Below, one piece after another: positions 1 through 26,971 of a stretch of DNA of 64,000 nucleotides. Both the position numbers and the translations under genes were made by a program. The notes below the pieces were generated by a model, which searched no databases, was not told the origin of the DNA, and saw only the letters and a list, made by a program, of their open reading frames with translations. Each line of letters starts with the position of its first letter. Positions within the stretch are counted from its first letter, which is position 1. This DNA comes from Mugil cephalus (lineage: Eukaryota; Chordata; Actinopteri; Mugiliformes; Mugilidae), in the NCBI RefSeq assembly GCF_022458985.1, contig NC_061779.1, positions 19,637,001 through 19,701,000 on the forward strand, in the 5' to 3' direction.

Positions 1-2119
1 AAGAAAAGAAAAAGGACCACCCATCAGCCAGACGAAGGGGCAATTTGGGGGATGTGGAAGGTTACCATAGCAACAAAGGAATGAGACAAGAAAATAAAGG
101 ACTAAAATAAACCCATAATTCCTTTAGCTAAACCCAAATTGCAGGAATTGGCTGTTTCAAAGCCAATCTCGCTCAAAAGCCAAAGCAAATCTAACCTATC
201 ACACAAGTAAGGGATGAAATGAAATTCTAATTCTGTTTGATTTCAGGCATTTATTTCTTGATAGGTTCGATGGAAAAGACAGAAGAAAAAAAAACACACA
301 CACACACACACACACACACATGGGTGAGCCATCCAGTGCCTCACTCAGTTTAGATCGACTCATCCTCAATAATTCAACCCGGCTCTAAAATGCATGAGCA
401 GCCGTGTACTGTACATCTTAGCGCGGCTGCAGGTGGGACGGAGAGAAGCGAGGGGTCCGGGTCTCCGTGGAGACTCGGTTAAAAGGCCGGTCAATATGAA
501 CACACTCTGACGGGGACTCCCCCGGGATGGCAAAAGCACACTGCACTTAAGGCAAGAGGCAACAACATTGGCTTTTAAACGTGGCTTGAAATGTGGTGTG
601 CATCGTTCAGAGTAAATAAGAATCATTCACACTTCATTCAGCTGTTAAGGCATAAGTACAGTAGAAGATGGCATATAGCAAGAATATACAAATCACTTTC
701 ATACATTATATAATGGCACGCATTTTCAAGTTTCTTAGTTTGACATTTTGGGAAATGCATGCTTTTGTTTTGTTGCAGAGATGTTTACTTTTTGGATTTT
801 GCACTGATTAAATACAGAATGTATTAATTAGTGAGCTTTAGAGGAGCTGGTGGACAGATTATGTCACCTGTGGACAGGGCTAGGCTAATGCTGTGTTAAT
901 GGTTAATGCTATGAGTGGCAAAAGATACAGTCCTTGTAGTGTGGCTCAAGCGCTTGTTATGAGCTGCTTTCAAAAACTGAAACCAGCTCAGTTTAGACAA
1001 ATATTGTGACACACGGTGGTAAGTGTTAGTAGCAGTGATATGAGCGGAACTGTTTGCTTATTTTCTGTTTTTATGCTAAGCTAAGCTACCTGGTTGACTT
1101 GCATCACTTTTTGCAAGAATGTGAACAACTGTTAACATGTTAACGTAGCTTTGCACGATGGGTCAAATTAAGTGAACTCATAAAGTGTTTAAAGCTAGCT
1201 ACATGACAAAGTTCTCACAACTTCCTGTCGATGATGTTGTCATGTTCTGTCCACAAGCTGACAAGTTGCAGTTGAAGGTAAAATCGCGTTAAGACCTGAA
1301 TGTGATTCACTGAAATTTAAATGAAAAATAAACAAGTGTTCAAGGAGCACTGCTAAAACCAAACTGGAGCAGCTAACGTTACCTAGACGACTAAAAAAGG
1401 AGACCCATCTGGTGGGACAGTCACACCAAACTAACGTTATGTAATGACTTTTTCTCTTACCATTCTTCCTAAATGGAATAATGACTTTAAAATTACAACC
1501 TTGTACTTCAGAATGTATTCCACTATATCAGGCAGCACAACAATTTTAACGAAGCAAAGGAAAACCCCCACTAAACACCTGCTAATGCTAACTAGCTTAT
1601 CTGAGTAGCGTCAACTGCCATCTCTCTCAACTCCAGTGTAACCCATGACATTAACATAGCCCTTAAAGCACACATTGCATTTATATGTGCAATAAAGTAG
1701 GCTATACATTATGCATTTATGCTGCTTCTATAAATAATTATCTTTATTTATAGAGCAAGTGCTTTACATAAGGCAGAGGATAATTTATGCATTATCATTC
1801 ACATTCAATAATGATTACACAAAGGCGCCACGTATGACTCTTTTCTACATTTTTATGTGTCATATAGGTTCTCTCTGCAATACTTTTTGGTAAAATAATC
1901 TGCCTTTGTACAACTATCAGGCCGTACAACTTGAACAATTATCTAATTATGTGTTATTCCCAAACATCCCACATAGAATCACTTTACTTAAAATGATTTC
2001 ATTCAGAAAGCTGAGCCATCCAGTGGTTATCAATCATTCCAATTGACTCTAATTCGTTGCAAGTATTTCCCAAAATATCTAACTATTAATTTAATAACTA
2101 TACAAAGCATATGTATCAC

Positions 2120-2156
<37 letters not shown>

Positions 2157-2461
2157 CATTTCCTACTGTCTAGAATATTCTGTTGAATTTCCTGTGACGG
2201 CCGTGCACGCAAATGCAGGCCTAAAGATTGCACGACATCCTGTGTTACAGTTACAATTTGAGGAAGGAACAACTGACATTTGGGGAAGATTAAATACTAA
2301 CATCCAGAGCCTTCTTCAGGATAACCTCCTGGGTCTTTTTAAAACTCACATAATAATGACTTTCAGTCCCAATTGGTCTTTCCTCCAGTGTCCAGACTGC
2401 AATGCATGATACGAGCATAGGCACAGGGCAGTGTTCAGAGCAATGTCAGGGGTTAAACAGT
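1..2461. other. 3' flank of parvb, no coding gene recognised
   Basis: This stretch lies beyond the parvb stop codon. It is AT-rich and holds a CA run (294-319) and a TA run (2123-2155). The nearest good polyadenylation hexamer for parvb on the minus strand (TTTATT as read on plus) is near 1743-1748, which would give a 3' UTR of about 0.7 kb; this is inference. The short open frames here show no recognisable domain. Confidence 0.5.
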
Positions 2462-16789
<14,328 letters not shown>

Positions 16790-17510
16790 GTCTCACTGTG
16801 CCCCCCCACCCCTTTCTGTCTCTCTGTCTCTCTCTGTTCACTCCTCCCTGTGATGCATTCAGGCACCGGAGGACGATCCAATCACAGCGAAACCACAACC
16901 TCACAGTTGGCAGGCTTCAAGACAACAGGCGTCAAGAAGCAGCGGCGTTTGTTTGGGCATCAACAGAGTGACTCACGTGTGTGTAGAGACCGCAGCTGCT
17001 GCGCCCACAGCGCCGCCCCCTGGCACGAGGAGGAACAGAGGGGCTTCGTTTCATGGCTGTAAATCTCATTAACATACACCAGCATGTAACTTCTTGCTAT
17101 GAGGCATCGGTGCTTTAATTGAGGTATTTATTGTTAAATATGACTAATTTAATAAAATGATGAGACACGTGGTTTGCCATAAAATACACATTAAATGCAA
17201 TTCCTCATTGTGAATAATACTAAGGTTCTTATCAGGTCAGGTTTAACACAGTTTATCCACTTACAAGAGGAAAACATGAAAAATACAAACTATCAAAGGA
17301 TTATTATTCGTATTATTATCTTTGCCTGATCTGTCAAAGCACTTTGTAAATTCTGTATTTAAAGATGCCATATAAATAAAGTCATACAAATATTACTAAA
17401 GCGCACAAAATATCTCTCTTGATTACAGACACCTTGATGGGGAAAAAGCAGCAACACCGCAGATGTACGAACCACGCAAGACCAAAAGAACATTTCATGT
17501 ATTAAAAGTA

Positions 17511-17529
17511 TTTATTGAAGAAGTTTATT
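17511..17529 (-). other. Probable polyadenylation signals of hdac10
   Basis: Two AATAAA hexamers on the minus strand (plus TTTATT at 17511-17516 and 17524-17529) lie about 220-240 bases past the hdac10 stop. They are the first canonical signals after the stop. The interval between the hdac10 3' end and the parvb start (16790-17500) has no recognised gene. Confidence 0.6.
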
Positions 17530-17749
17530 TAAAAAAATAATTGACATTTTCATCACGGACAATTTCAGTCACTTATTAAGGCAGCATTAGTAGATTTACA
17601 CAACATGCAACTTTTCAGTTTACATCTGATATGACTGATCAATTAAATCATAGTTTAACTTGAAAGTTATTTTCTATTTTGTGTAAAATGTAATACTGTT
17701 AATCAAAACATCCTCCATCTGATAAAAATAAACCGTATCCGTGACGGCT

Positions 17750-20008
17750 TCAGTGTTCATCCCCTCCTCCAGCTTCTGGTGCTGCTTTAAGGAGACATGA
17801 ATTCCAGTTAACACAGTGTGGAGAGTTTTACATTCTGTACATTTTGCATTGATTCATGTTAAGATGTGATGCTGCTGTTGCGCGTTCACCTGTGGTCTGC
17901 AGCAGTTTCCATTCAGCCTGTAGTTTTTGTCTCAGTCTCTCAACACCCTCCACGTCCTCTGGTAGCGGGGCCTGGAGCTGCCCCAGAGGAGGGGCCGGGT
18001 CCCAGAGGAGGGAGGAGGCTGTGGGGCCGACACATGCCTTCTCATCCTCCTAAAATAAAAGGATACTGTCAGAGAAGCAGGCAACCGTGCTACTGGTTTA
18101 TCTAACAAAATTACGGTGCACATTGCTAACTAACTAACCAACTTTCCCAGCCTTCATACCTGCATTAGTACCAGTGTGTGTCCTTGTGCAAAGCCCTGGA
18201 GCAGCACCGTCAGCTGTTGCCACACACTGTCGCACACTCCGCTGCCTGGCATCCGAACCAACAGAACAAGGCTGGGGTCGTACTCGTATCCCAGAGGTAA
18301 GACGAGGCCAAACACGGCTTGTATGAAGCCTGACGTGTCCCTGCAGCCCTTAGGGAGCACAGACAAACGCGAACCTACATGTAAAACACTGATGCACAGG
18401 CACGATAGAAATATCCCCATAAATGAAGAAAACAAAAGACACGCTACCTCCTTCAAACACACAGGAATGTAATATTTGCTTTTCTGATCGTTCGTCTCTT
18501 GGCTACCGATCTGCACCACAAGCGTCCTCCTAACCACAGAGAGATTTCATTAGCGTGCAGTTCCCGCCGTTTTGGACAAGTGAGACTTTCTCGTAAACTG
18601 TGATACAGAGGGCAAGGATGAAAATCATCACCCGTCTTCGCCGATGGGACTCGGGACCTCGCAGTCTCCGACACACACGACCAAAAGCCTGCAAGAAGAT
18701 GAGACTGCGCTCTTGGTAACGGCACACACAGGCACATCTCTCAGGTTATTTATACTCATTGACGTTGGCATAAGTTTCAAAAATAGTTAAACAGTTTAAG
18801 AAAATACCTAAATCACTTATCAACTTCCAGATAAAGAGATGCCACTCAGTGAGTCAAACATGATTCTATTAACAGAAGCTTAGACAGACTGAACAGATGG
18901 GATCACGAAGTTACAGCAGATAGCTGGTAGACAAGTTCTGCGACAACTGGAAGGTTTCCAGTCTGTATGATAAACCAACTGTTTCACAGTCTAGCTTCAC
19001 ATTTCCAAGTAGATTTGTGGCTGATTTCAATCTTTTCTCAAACCAGGTTATTTCCCGAGCAAGTGTACTTTCCAAAATGTTGAACTATCCCCATTAGGGG
19101 CAGCAGACAAGTCACACCACAATGTTTCTACAAGCCAATCATGTCAAAACATACGCTACAGCAGGTGTAAGTCGCGATTACATCTACGCTGATATACCGG
19201 TTGCTGAGCGCAGTTGCCAGATGCTGGATAACACACGCCATTGCCACGGTGACGTCACGGACCAGCGCCAAGCCACTGCAGATCTGGGAGGCAGTAATTA
19301 AATAAGGAATCAGCCTGTAGCCCATGTAAGAGGATTAGCAAAGCAAAAACATCCAAGGGCTGAAAGGGACGAGAGGAAAACATCATCGCGGCTTCACCTC
19401 ATTCTCCTCCATTTTCTCCGTGAGGGAGATAAGGCTGCTGAGAGCCGTGAGGGAGTCAGAGTCGTCCGAATCTTTGAGGAAACTCTCCCTTATAGAAGAA
19501 GAAGAAGAAAAAAAAACATGTTTACACAAGAGAGTGACAATAAAAAATTATGAATGATAAAAATGAGCCACTACAAACTGCTGGTCCACACCTGAGTTTG
19601 CTGACCACAAGGGGGTCGAGGTCATCGGAGCAGCTGAAGCGTCTACATCCGTGTGGACAAGCCACATCGTCAGGGAGCACCAGGGCACAACGAACAGGGG
19701 GGGCCATGCGCTCTGGAGGCTCAGGCCACACTTGGTCTTGTGTGCTTTGCTCTCCCTCCTCCTTCTTTTCTGCGTTTTCTCCTTCTTCTGTTAATTTAAG
19801 GCGCTTGGTGCTGATATCGGAGGTGGGTAGATCAGCTGGAGGAGGGAGGAACTTTATGAGGGGGTTTATATTGAAGTGATAGTTAACATGTCTCTGAGCT
19901 GCTATCTAGTAAAATCACTGCAGGCTGCACACGGGCTTCATTGTTTTATATTGTTCTACAAAGAAGTGCCAGGAGAGATCTGCAAGGAGAAGCCATCTTT
20001 GTTGCTAT

Positions 20009-20043
<35 letters not shown>

Positions 20044-23000
20044 AAACTTTTGTGGACAGTGGTGTCTGGTCCTATGTTGTGGGGCCCATGAGACAAATCA
20101 TTACAGTCTACAATTAATCATGATGTACCATCTGTCCAAGCTCGGTTATGACATGAAAAAAAAAAAATGAATAAAGCTTTTTTAAAAATGCCAAAAATCC
20201 TCCACCTGCTAACGGCTCCAGGCTACATCAGCTTATACTAGAATAACAGGCTCAAATCTCCCAACTTGTCATCTGCTGTTAAACTGTATTGTGGGCAATG
20301 TAGTTTTTCGTGTTTTTCTTATTTTTTTAATCTGTTTTTACAGAAAATCGTGAGATGATTTTATCCCTGGTTTTGCTGCTTTGATCTTGAGCCTATGTTA
20401 TAATATGGCTTGTGAGTCATAACATCAAGTGGAGACCAGACACCAAAGTTCACAAAATAAAAGGTCCGATCAAGCCCAAGCACCTCCCAATGACATTTTG
20501 ACGAGAGGGGCGTAAACGTCCTTTTTCTTTTTAACTTCTCAACCATATCATTAAAATGAGAAATCCCCGCTTTCTCTTAACATCTCCACAGTCAGTATGT
20601 GTGTGTCATACCTGCGTGTCTGAGGCAGGACCAGTACTGCCTGTGAGCTGACCGGACACACTGGAGGGACTCGAGTGCACTGAGAGAAAAAATAACATAC
20701 CTGCAGTAACAAAACACATGCACACACACACATATAATCTGAGTGGTGGTGACACACACCTTTTACAAGGGCCGCTGAGCTTTGCAGGTCGAGGCACGGG
20801 GTCGCCCAGCAACGTCTGAACTGTCTGACACACAGACTGGGCGAGGGAAGTCAAGTTGTATCCTCCCTGGAAAATATTCACTCAGTAAGTCTTTTACCAG
20901 CCAGTGTTTCTCTAAAGTGGCAGCAGCAACGGACAGAAATATCACAGGCTGCTCAAACATGTGTTAGGCTAGACAGACATGTCATCATTGTGGTCAGTTA
21001 CCAAAAGAAGACACTTCTATGGAAATAATCCCACAGAGCAGAGATGAAACCACAGTCAGTGTGTTTACATGCACGTGAAAAAAATCTAATTGTTGCCTCA
21101 ATCTATAGCAGGAGAACTTAAGTTAAAATCGGAGTTCTCATTATCTGATTCAGTGCGTTTACATGCAGAGCTTAATCGAGCTATGTTCAAAATTCAACTT
21201 TCTCACTACAATCCTTGTCCCAGTTTACATGCAGCGCAAGAAAATCGAATAACTGTTCTCCTCCTACACACTAGGTGGCATACGTGTCTTTTCAGCAGGA
21301 TAATACCGCGTTAATACGGCCCGATTTCCGGTTCACCTAGTAGTCATGTAAAAAACAGGAGTCGTTCATGCGGCAGACCGGCATAGTATTGGGAATAATA
21401 GTACATTTTTTAATCTCTAAACAACCGGAAATCGGGCCATATTAACGTGGTATTATCCCGCTGAAAATACACATATCGCCACATAGTGTGGAGGAGGAGA
21501 ACAGTTATTAGATTTTCTTGCGCTGCATGTAAACTGGGACAAGGACTGTAGTGAGAAAGTCGAATTCTGAGCATAGCTCGATTAAGCTCTGCATGTAAAC
21601 GCACTGACTCCTGAGGGTGGGTGTCACATACGAAGCAGAGGGTGCTGTTGCTTCTCATGGCCTCACCTCCAGCACAGCGCACAGCTTCCCTCCAGCTAGG
21701 TTCATTAGGAGGTGAGTCAGGTGGGCAAATATGTCTGGAGAGGCGCACATTTCACCCTGAAAATACAGAAAAACAACCAAAAATTAAGTAGCATCCCAGT
21801 GACATACTACAGTAAACCTACAGTCTTGCAGTGCAGGCATATATGAGCAACGAGAAGTCAGTGCAAGGGGTTTAGGATGACGGTGTGATCCGATTACAAG
21901 TGGTCAATCTCATGAGCAGACACATTTTAATGCAATGTACTTACACCCAAAAGCACAAACAAGTATACAAATATGAGAAAAGTGTAAACCAATCTTTGGC
22001 TACCAATCGAAGATAAATGGGTAATCGGGTCGTAAAGTTTCTACAAGCTAATCATAGTCTTCTTATGTTATAATGGTACACTTGCATATGATGCTTCATA
22101 AGTGCTGTTATAGTGTTAAAGTTCAAGAGTTGATAAGTGACATCACGCACCTCTGGATCACCGATGGCCGAGTCGAAGCCTGCACACACCAGGACCAAGT
22201 CAGGGCAAAACTATGAAGAGAAAGTGTCACGCTTTCATTTATTTTTTTTTTAACATAAATCAGGTTTGATTCAATAAACAATAAGTCTTTAATCTAATAG
22301 AAAGATGCGATTGGCTCAAAGGGTCTTACCTCATATGCAACTGGAAGAAGGAGATGACAGAAGACTGAAAGATAGTCACTGTTTTCCATTCCAACCTGAA
22401 ATGTGATCATAAAAAATATGAGTGTGTATATATATATATATATATATATTAAACAATCTGCTTTGCTACCAGGCGAATATTATAGATGAAATGATTAATA
22501 ATGACATGCCAATGAATATTAAAGATGAGAAAACGGAATTTTAAACAGATTTTTTTCTTTGAAAAAGGGTTATAATATCACTGATCATTGCTACAAAAGT
22601 TAGATAAAGCAACACTTAAAAAACAAGGCCCAACAAAGGAATAAAATAGGATTAGTTTGCGTGTTTCCTTACCTTGTTCCATGGTACATTTATATTAAAC
22701 CCGGCTCCTTTCTCTTTGCCGACGCTGTCGTAGTCCGACTCTCTAAGCTGAGGCCAGAACTGCTGATGCTCGTAGCGATGCCAAGAAAAGTAGAGCACGC
22801 TGGGAAGAGAAATGGTCGACAGGATTCAAGAGGTCAACAGGCAACATCCACTCACCTCAACCCACGACCACTCCCTTAGTGAGGACTCACCTCGGATCAT
22901 CTTCAAAGCTGTACTGCACCCCTTGACCGTGGTGCACATCCCAGTCGACTATCAACACCCTGAAAAAAAAAAAAAAAACGTGTGCGGCTGCTTTTAGACA

Positions 23001-25890
23001 ATTAACATCACAAATGGTTGACGAAATAAAGTAGAATTTCAAGTCATGTCACCTTTTGACTCCATATTTCTGCTTGGCATATCGTGCTGCTATGGCCACA
23101 TTGTTGAACACACAGAAGCCATTGGCAGCACTGCGCATACTGTGGTGTCCTGGGGGTCTGTTAACAGTAACAGAGAAGAGGTAAACATGTCATTATTTTA
23201 TCCACTGATTGCTTTATTCACTTGTAGAAGACAAACGATTATTTAGAATGATTATTACCAGCCTGCTGTACAGATAAAACCCTTTTACTCATTTCTCAGA
23301 ATTTGATATTGACATATATAATACATAATTTAATATTTTACCTGATTTCTTAATATATAAAAGTCTGAGATGGTTGGAAGCAGAGCTATTTCACCCCAAT
23401 TGCTTCCTCTTTATATAGTTAAAGGTTTTTTACTCAGTTCTATAGTTTAGCTGTGCAGGTCGTTCTATTTTCAGGTTTCGTTTTTATTGTGACATTTTAA
23501 CGTTGCTTTACATGTCAAATTAGTAAAACCTTGACTCAGACGCCCCAGTTATGATGTAACATAGGCATAAAGTCAGCCTCACCTCACTAGAGCCATGCCA
23601 TTCCTCACCTTCCCCGTCATAACACCGTCCACCAGTTGCAGTGCGGCTCCCGCAGCCAGTTTGGCACAGTGATAAATGTTCTAGGACGGTACGTGAGAAA
23701 GAGAAGTGATACCAGAAGAGATTACCACAACATAAACATACGCGAGATACAGGTAAATGGCAACAAGCTGCATCTCAACTGAAGAGGATACTAAGTGTAG
23801 GACTGACTGGGTGAAAGTAGACGTCCCCGTACTGGAGCGTGAACTCCTTCAAGTCCTCCAGGCTCATGTGAGGAGTCTTTTTAACTGCCTCCAGGTATTC
23901 CTCGCTGTTGGGAGCAGGAAAGCACACACAGCTCAGTGATGTGAACTGAGCTGGTCAGCTCTAGCTCATGATCAGACTTCAGATTCTTCATTGTCATCAG
24001 GACTGACCTGTGAGCCAGCAGAATCTCTGCATCTGTGGCCTCGCGGACGGGTATGGAGATGCAGCGATCAGCCAGACCGTTCTTGACCAAAGCCTCATGG
24101 CTCACCGTCAGGCGCTCGGGTACCTCGATCTTACATGCTGGACTGGAGGAAGAAGAATTTAGCAAACGCTTTGATTTGTGTCTTATTTTTGACTATTTTA
24201 ACTTCGGTTTGGTCATACATAAAATAAGCAGGATGACGCATCATTAGAGGACAACAATCATTTTCTTAAAGAAAAAATAAATAATGAATTCGACTCAGTT
24301 CAAAAAAAAAAAAATAAATAAATAGTTTCACACCTTCCCAGGTGCAATGCCCACTCAGTACTACTTTAGCGATCTCACTTAGTCAGCAGTGAAACGTCTG
24401 CACCACGAATCAAAGGAACTCTATGACACTGGACAGACTGGTTAAGAAGGCGGGGTCTCTGATTGGCAGGAAGCTGGACTCTCTGGGGACTATTGTTGAG
24501 AGGCGCACATACAACACAGTGCAGCAATCTTGAACAACATCAGGCACCACCTTCATGACATCCTGGAGGGGCAGAGAAGCAGCCACAGTGGGAGGCTTCT
24601 CTCACCACGCTGCAGGACTGGTTCAGGAGGTCCTTTGTCCCCACAGCCATCAGACTGTACAACACCACTGTTCAAATGCTTTAATTTGTAAAATGTAAAT
24701 TGTTCAACTGTACATAGTTTTTCACACAGCAATTCATAATGACATGCTAGTGCAGCCTATACATATACTTCCACACATATCTACATATTTTCTTGCACTG
24801 TAGATTCCGGTGATTTTGTTGGTGTGTTATGTTGATGTCTGTGTATGTTTGTGGACAATCTACTGGACACTTGAATGTCCCCCAGGGGATGAATAAAGTA
24901 TTTTTCTATTCTATTCTATATGAATAACTACACCTGAGAATGACTGAAATTACAGAATTGTCTTTCTGTGTTTCTCTATATTGTTGCTCTATATTTTCTA
25001 AAAGCACAAAAAAGGAAACTCTCCTAAATTATGTTAAATTACATCCACAACACACTAGGCCATTAAGTTTAATCACCATAAACTGAAGTTCCCCTCTGTA
25101 TCAGTCCTTCAACCAATTCATATAATTTATTATAAACAGTTGGACATTTGTTCATCAGATAATTCTGTAAATGTTTTTGCTTACGCCATTTTCTGTTTTA
25201 TTTTAATCTTATTTTATTTAATTTTTCCACTAAGCTACTATGACCAAGTAATTTATCATGTGGATCATAAAAGTGTCTAAGTCCAAGTTTAAACTGAGCT
25301 GCAGTCACAGCTAAACCGGTAAAGATTAACTAAAAGTGATAAACGAAATAATAAAACTAAATGTGATACATGCATTTTGGGGGAAAAATAAACGAAACTT
25401 TACTACGTGAATACAATAAGTTCACGTTGCACATGTGAAGCATTAAATACAATAAATTGTGACACAATTTCACAGCCGTTAACATTGAACTAACACCCCG
25501 TGTGCTTCACTTTAACGGACCGTACCAGCAACAACGACTGACTTCAGTTCCTACCACTTCGTCAGATCACTAATTTAAAAGACCGTAAAAATAAATAAAT
25601 CACTGTTCAGATCAAGCTATAGAGTATTTCGTGAACTATAATATTAATAAATATTTCGCACCTGATACACTTTGGGTTGCATAAGGGACAGATATACATA
25701 CCGTACAAGTTAGCTAGTTGTTAAGTTAGCTGCAGCCATATTGTATCAAGACTGCATTAAAGTATATTAATGTAGAGTGTTATTGTTAACTAAGTTAGCT
25801 ATATACACCTAAATGTGTGTTCATTACTTACTCGACCCAGAGCAGTTTGTATTTGGTCATCTCTTCATCATAAATCAGCGCCGTTCCCAT
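17750..25890 (-). CDS. hdac10: Histone deacetylase 10 (class IIb, polyamine deacetylase)
   Basis: Complete gene, 20 coding exons in transcript order: 25832-25890, 24008-24142, 23808-23904, 23583-23680, 23053-23157, 22891-22959, 22673-22799, 22330-22395, 22151-22210, 21667-21756, 20760-20866, 20612-20679, 19592-19835, 19398-19488, 19198-19283, 18632-18688, 18448-18529, 18160-18348, 17890-18049, 17750-17784. All phases close, giving 2,025 nt or 674 residues; human is 669. The catalytic domain has RPPGHH (H134/H135), DWDVHHGQG (D172, H174), [11 protein letters not shown] (D265) and GGYNL (Y305). E272 in DPEG is the glutamate gatekeeper that gives HDAC10 its preference for N8-acetylspermidine. 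The C-terminal half is a divergent pseudo-deacetylase domain (about residues 440-615) lacking catalytic residues, as is normal for the family. Odd: the conserved P-(E/A)-C-E motif reads P21-A-C-K24. The exon 18 acceptor (TCCCTAAG) was chosen because the nearer TGTAG breaks the frame. Confidence 0.95.
20011..20039. repeat. Poly-T tract
   Basis: A 29-base T run in hdac10 intron 12, which reads as an A run on the sense strand of hdac10. Confidence 0.9.
21057..21606. mobile_element. Composite fold-back MITE in hdac10 intron 10
   Basis: The core is 21151-21606: it starts CAGTGCGTTTACATGCAGAGC and ends with the exact inverse. The two arms (about 21151-21333 and 21423-21606) are near-perfect inverted repeats of roughly 180 bases around a spacer of about 90 bases, so a transcript or single strand would fold into a long hairpin. 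Directly in front lies a second end type, 21057-21150, beginning CAGTGTGTTTACATGCACGTG. That same end type closes the related element at 61639-62229. No coding capacity is visible. It is a non-autonomous DNA element; the superfamily is not assigned. Confidence 0.8.
22426..22449. repeat. TA microsatellite
   Basis: A TA run of about 24 bases in hdac10 intron 7. Confidence 0.85.
24418..24919 (+). mobile_element. 5'-truncated LINE 3' end with (TTCTA)n tail
   Basis: It lies in hdac10 intron 1, antisense to the gene. The left part decodes to the C-terminal tail of a fish LINE reverse-transcriptase ORF ([18 protein letters not shown] then VERRTYNTV), with later pieces shifted in frame. A 3' UTR follows, ending in CCCCAGGGGATGAATAAAG and a TTCTA pentamer tail. 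This layout suits a CR1/Rex1-type LINE, but the clade is inferred. Only about 0.5 kb remains, so the copy is dead on arrival. Confidence 0.75.
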
Positions 25891-26293
25891 CTTCAGGATA
25901 ATTTGTCAGACCAGACGAGGTTCGTGGGCTTTAATACACACAGTTTAACTAATGCTTCCGTCATGCAGTCGTTTCTTCTTATAGATGACCGTTTATATTA
26001 GTGCACCAATGAAGTCACACGTCGACCTAGGTGTCCACAGTAAGAGTGGATGCGGATGAGCTAGACTTGTAAACAGTGGCAGCACATGGTCAAACCAGCA
26101 GAAGCCCGAGATCGAAAAGTGGCTCATCGCATGCCGCGGCACACACATGCAAAATACTGCGTCACTGGTGAACGCATAAGCCAGTATGAACTCATAACAC
26201 AATGTGAAGTAAATAAATAAATAAAAATATAAAAATCGCCATCATTTAGAGACTACTGAAAGCATCAAACATGATTGTTTGTTCTGCAGACTA

Positions 26294-26397
26294 CACCAAT
26301 CAGCCAGAACATTAAAACCACTGACAAGAGAAGATAGATAGATAGATTTTGATTCTCAAAACAAACAAACAAAAAAAATTTAACTTGAGACGGGGAC

Positions 26398-26471
<74 letters not shown>

Positions 26472-26841
26472 GCACATACACTCCACATGAAAAAAACATA
26501 CAGAAGAGATCCAAAGACAGCAACAGACTGCAGTGCCTATTTAATATTGCTCAGAACGGTTATTGTTATAAGATGGTCGACCATTTTATAACAATACAAA
26601 GTCCTGTTGGGAAACATTTGGACCTGGCATTCATGTGGATGCTACACCTAGCCCAGACCAAGCACCCCCATCCCATAGCAATGACATTCTTTGTAGATTG
26701 CAGCAGCAATTCCCAGCAGGATGCAGACAAACACACAAAATGTTTAGAGATAAATCAAAGACATGAAGTGTTGACCTGGCCTCCAAATTCACTAGATCAC
26801 AAACTGATCAAGTATCCGTGGGATGTACTGGAACAAACCTG
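26294..26841 (+). mobile_element. Remnant of Tc1-like transposon (same family as 47397-48146), with GATA microsatellite
   Basis: It starts after a TA with CACCAATCAGCCAGAACATTA, matching the terminal repeat of the copy at 47397. The middle is interrupted by a (GATA)n tract at 26397-26471. The right part (26573-26841) decodes as degenerate Tc1 transposase, including LTWPPNSLD and WDVLEQ, which correspond to WPPNSPDLNPIEHLWDVL of intact relatives. The right terminal repeat is missing; the element stops about 50 bases before the tRNA pair. Confidence 0.75.
26397..26471. repeat. (GATA)n microsatellite
   Basis: About 18 GATA units within the Tc1-like remnant upstream of hdac10. Confidence 0.95.
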
Positions 26842-26886
26842 ACTGTATAAACAGAACAATACAGTATCTGAAGTAGAATGGGAATT

Positions 26887-26890
26887 AAAA
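26887..26890 (-). terminator. Pol III terminator after tRNA-iMet
   Basis: On minus, TTTT begins three bases after the 3' end of the initiator tRNA (plus AAAA at 26887-26890), the usual spacing for a Pol III stop. No equivalent T-run lies between the two tRNAs. Confidence 0.75.
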
Positions 26891-26893
26891 GCC

Positions 26894-26965
26894 TAGCAGA
26901 GGATGGTTTCGATCCACCGACCTCTGGGTTATGGGCCCAGCACGCTTCCGCTGCGCCACTCTGCT
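26894..26965 (-). tRNA. Initiator tRNA-Met (CAT)
   Basis: 72 bases with the full vertebrate initiator pattern: 5' AGCAGAG pairing with 3' CTCTGCT, anticodon stem GGGCCCATAACCC with three G:C pairs next to anticodon CAT, and the diagnostic GATCGAAAC T-loop (ATCG instead of TTCG). The A1:T72 terminal pair is also the initiator hallmark. No intron and no encoded CCA. It sits 6 bases downstream of tRNA-Arg on the same strand. Confidence 0.97.
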
Positions 26966-26971
26966 AGGGAT

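Noticed and set aside
18349-18375. TACATGTAG as acceptor of hdac10 exon 18
   Set aside because: It gives the wrong reading frame. TCCCTAAG a few bases downstream keeps phase 0 and the conserved [12 protein letters not shown] block.
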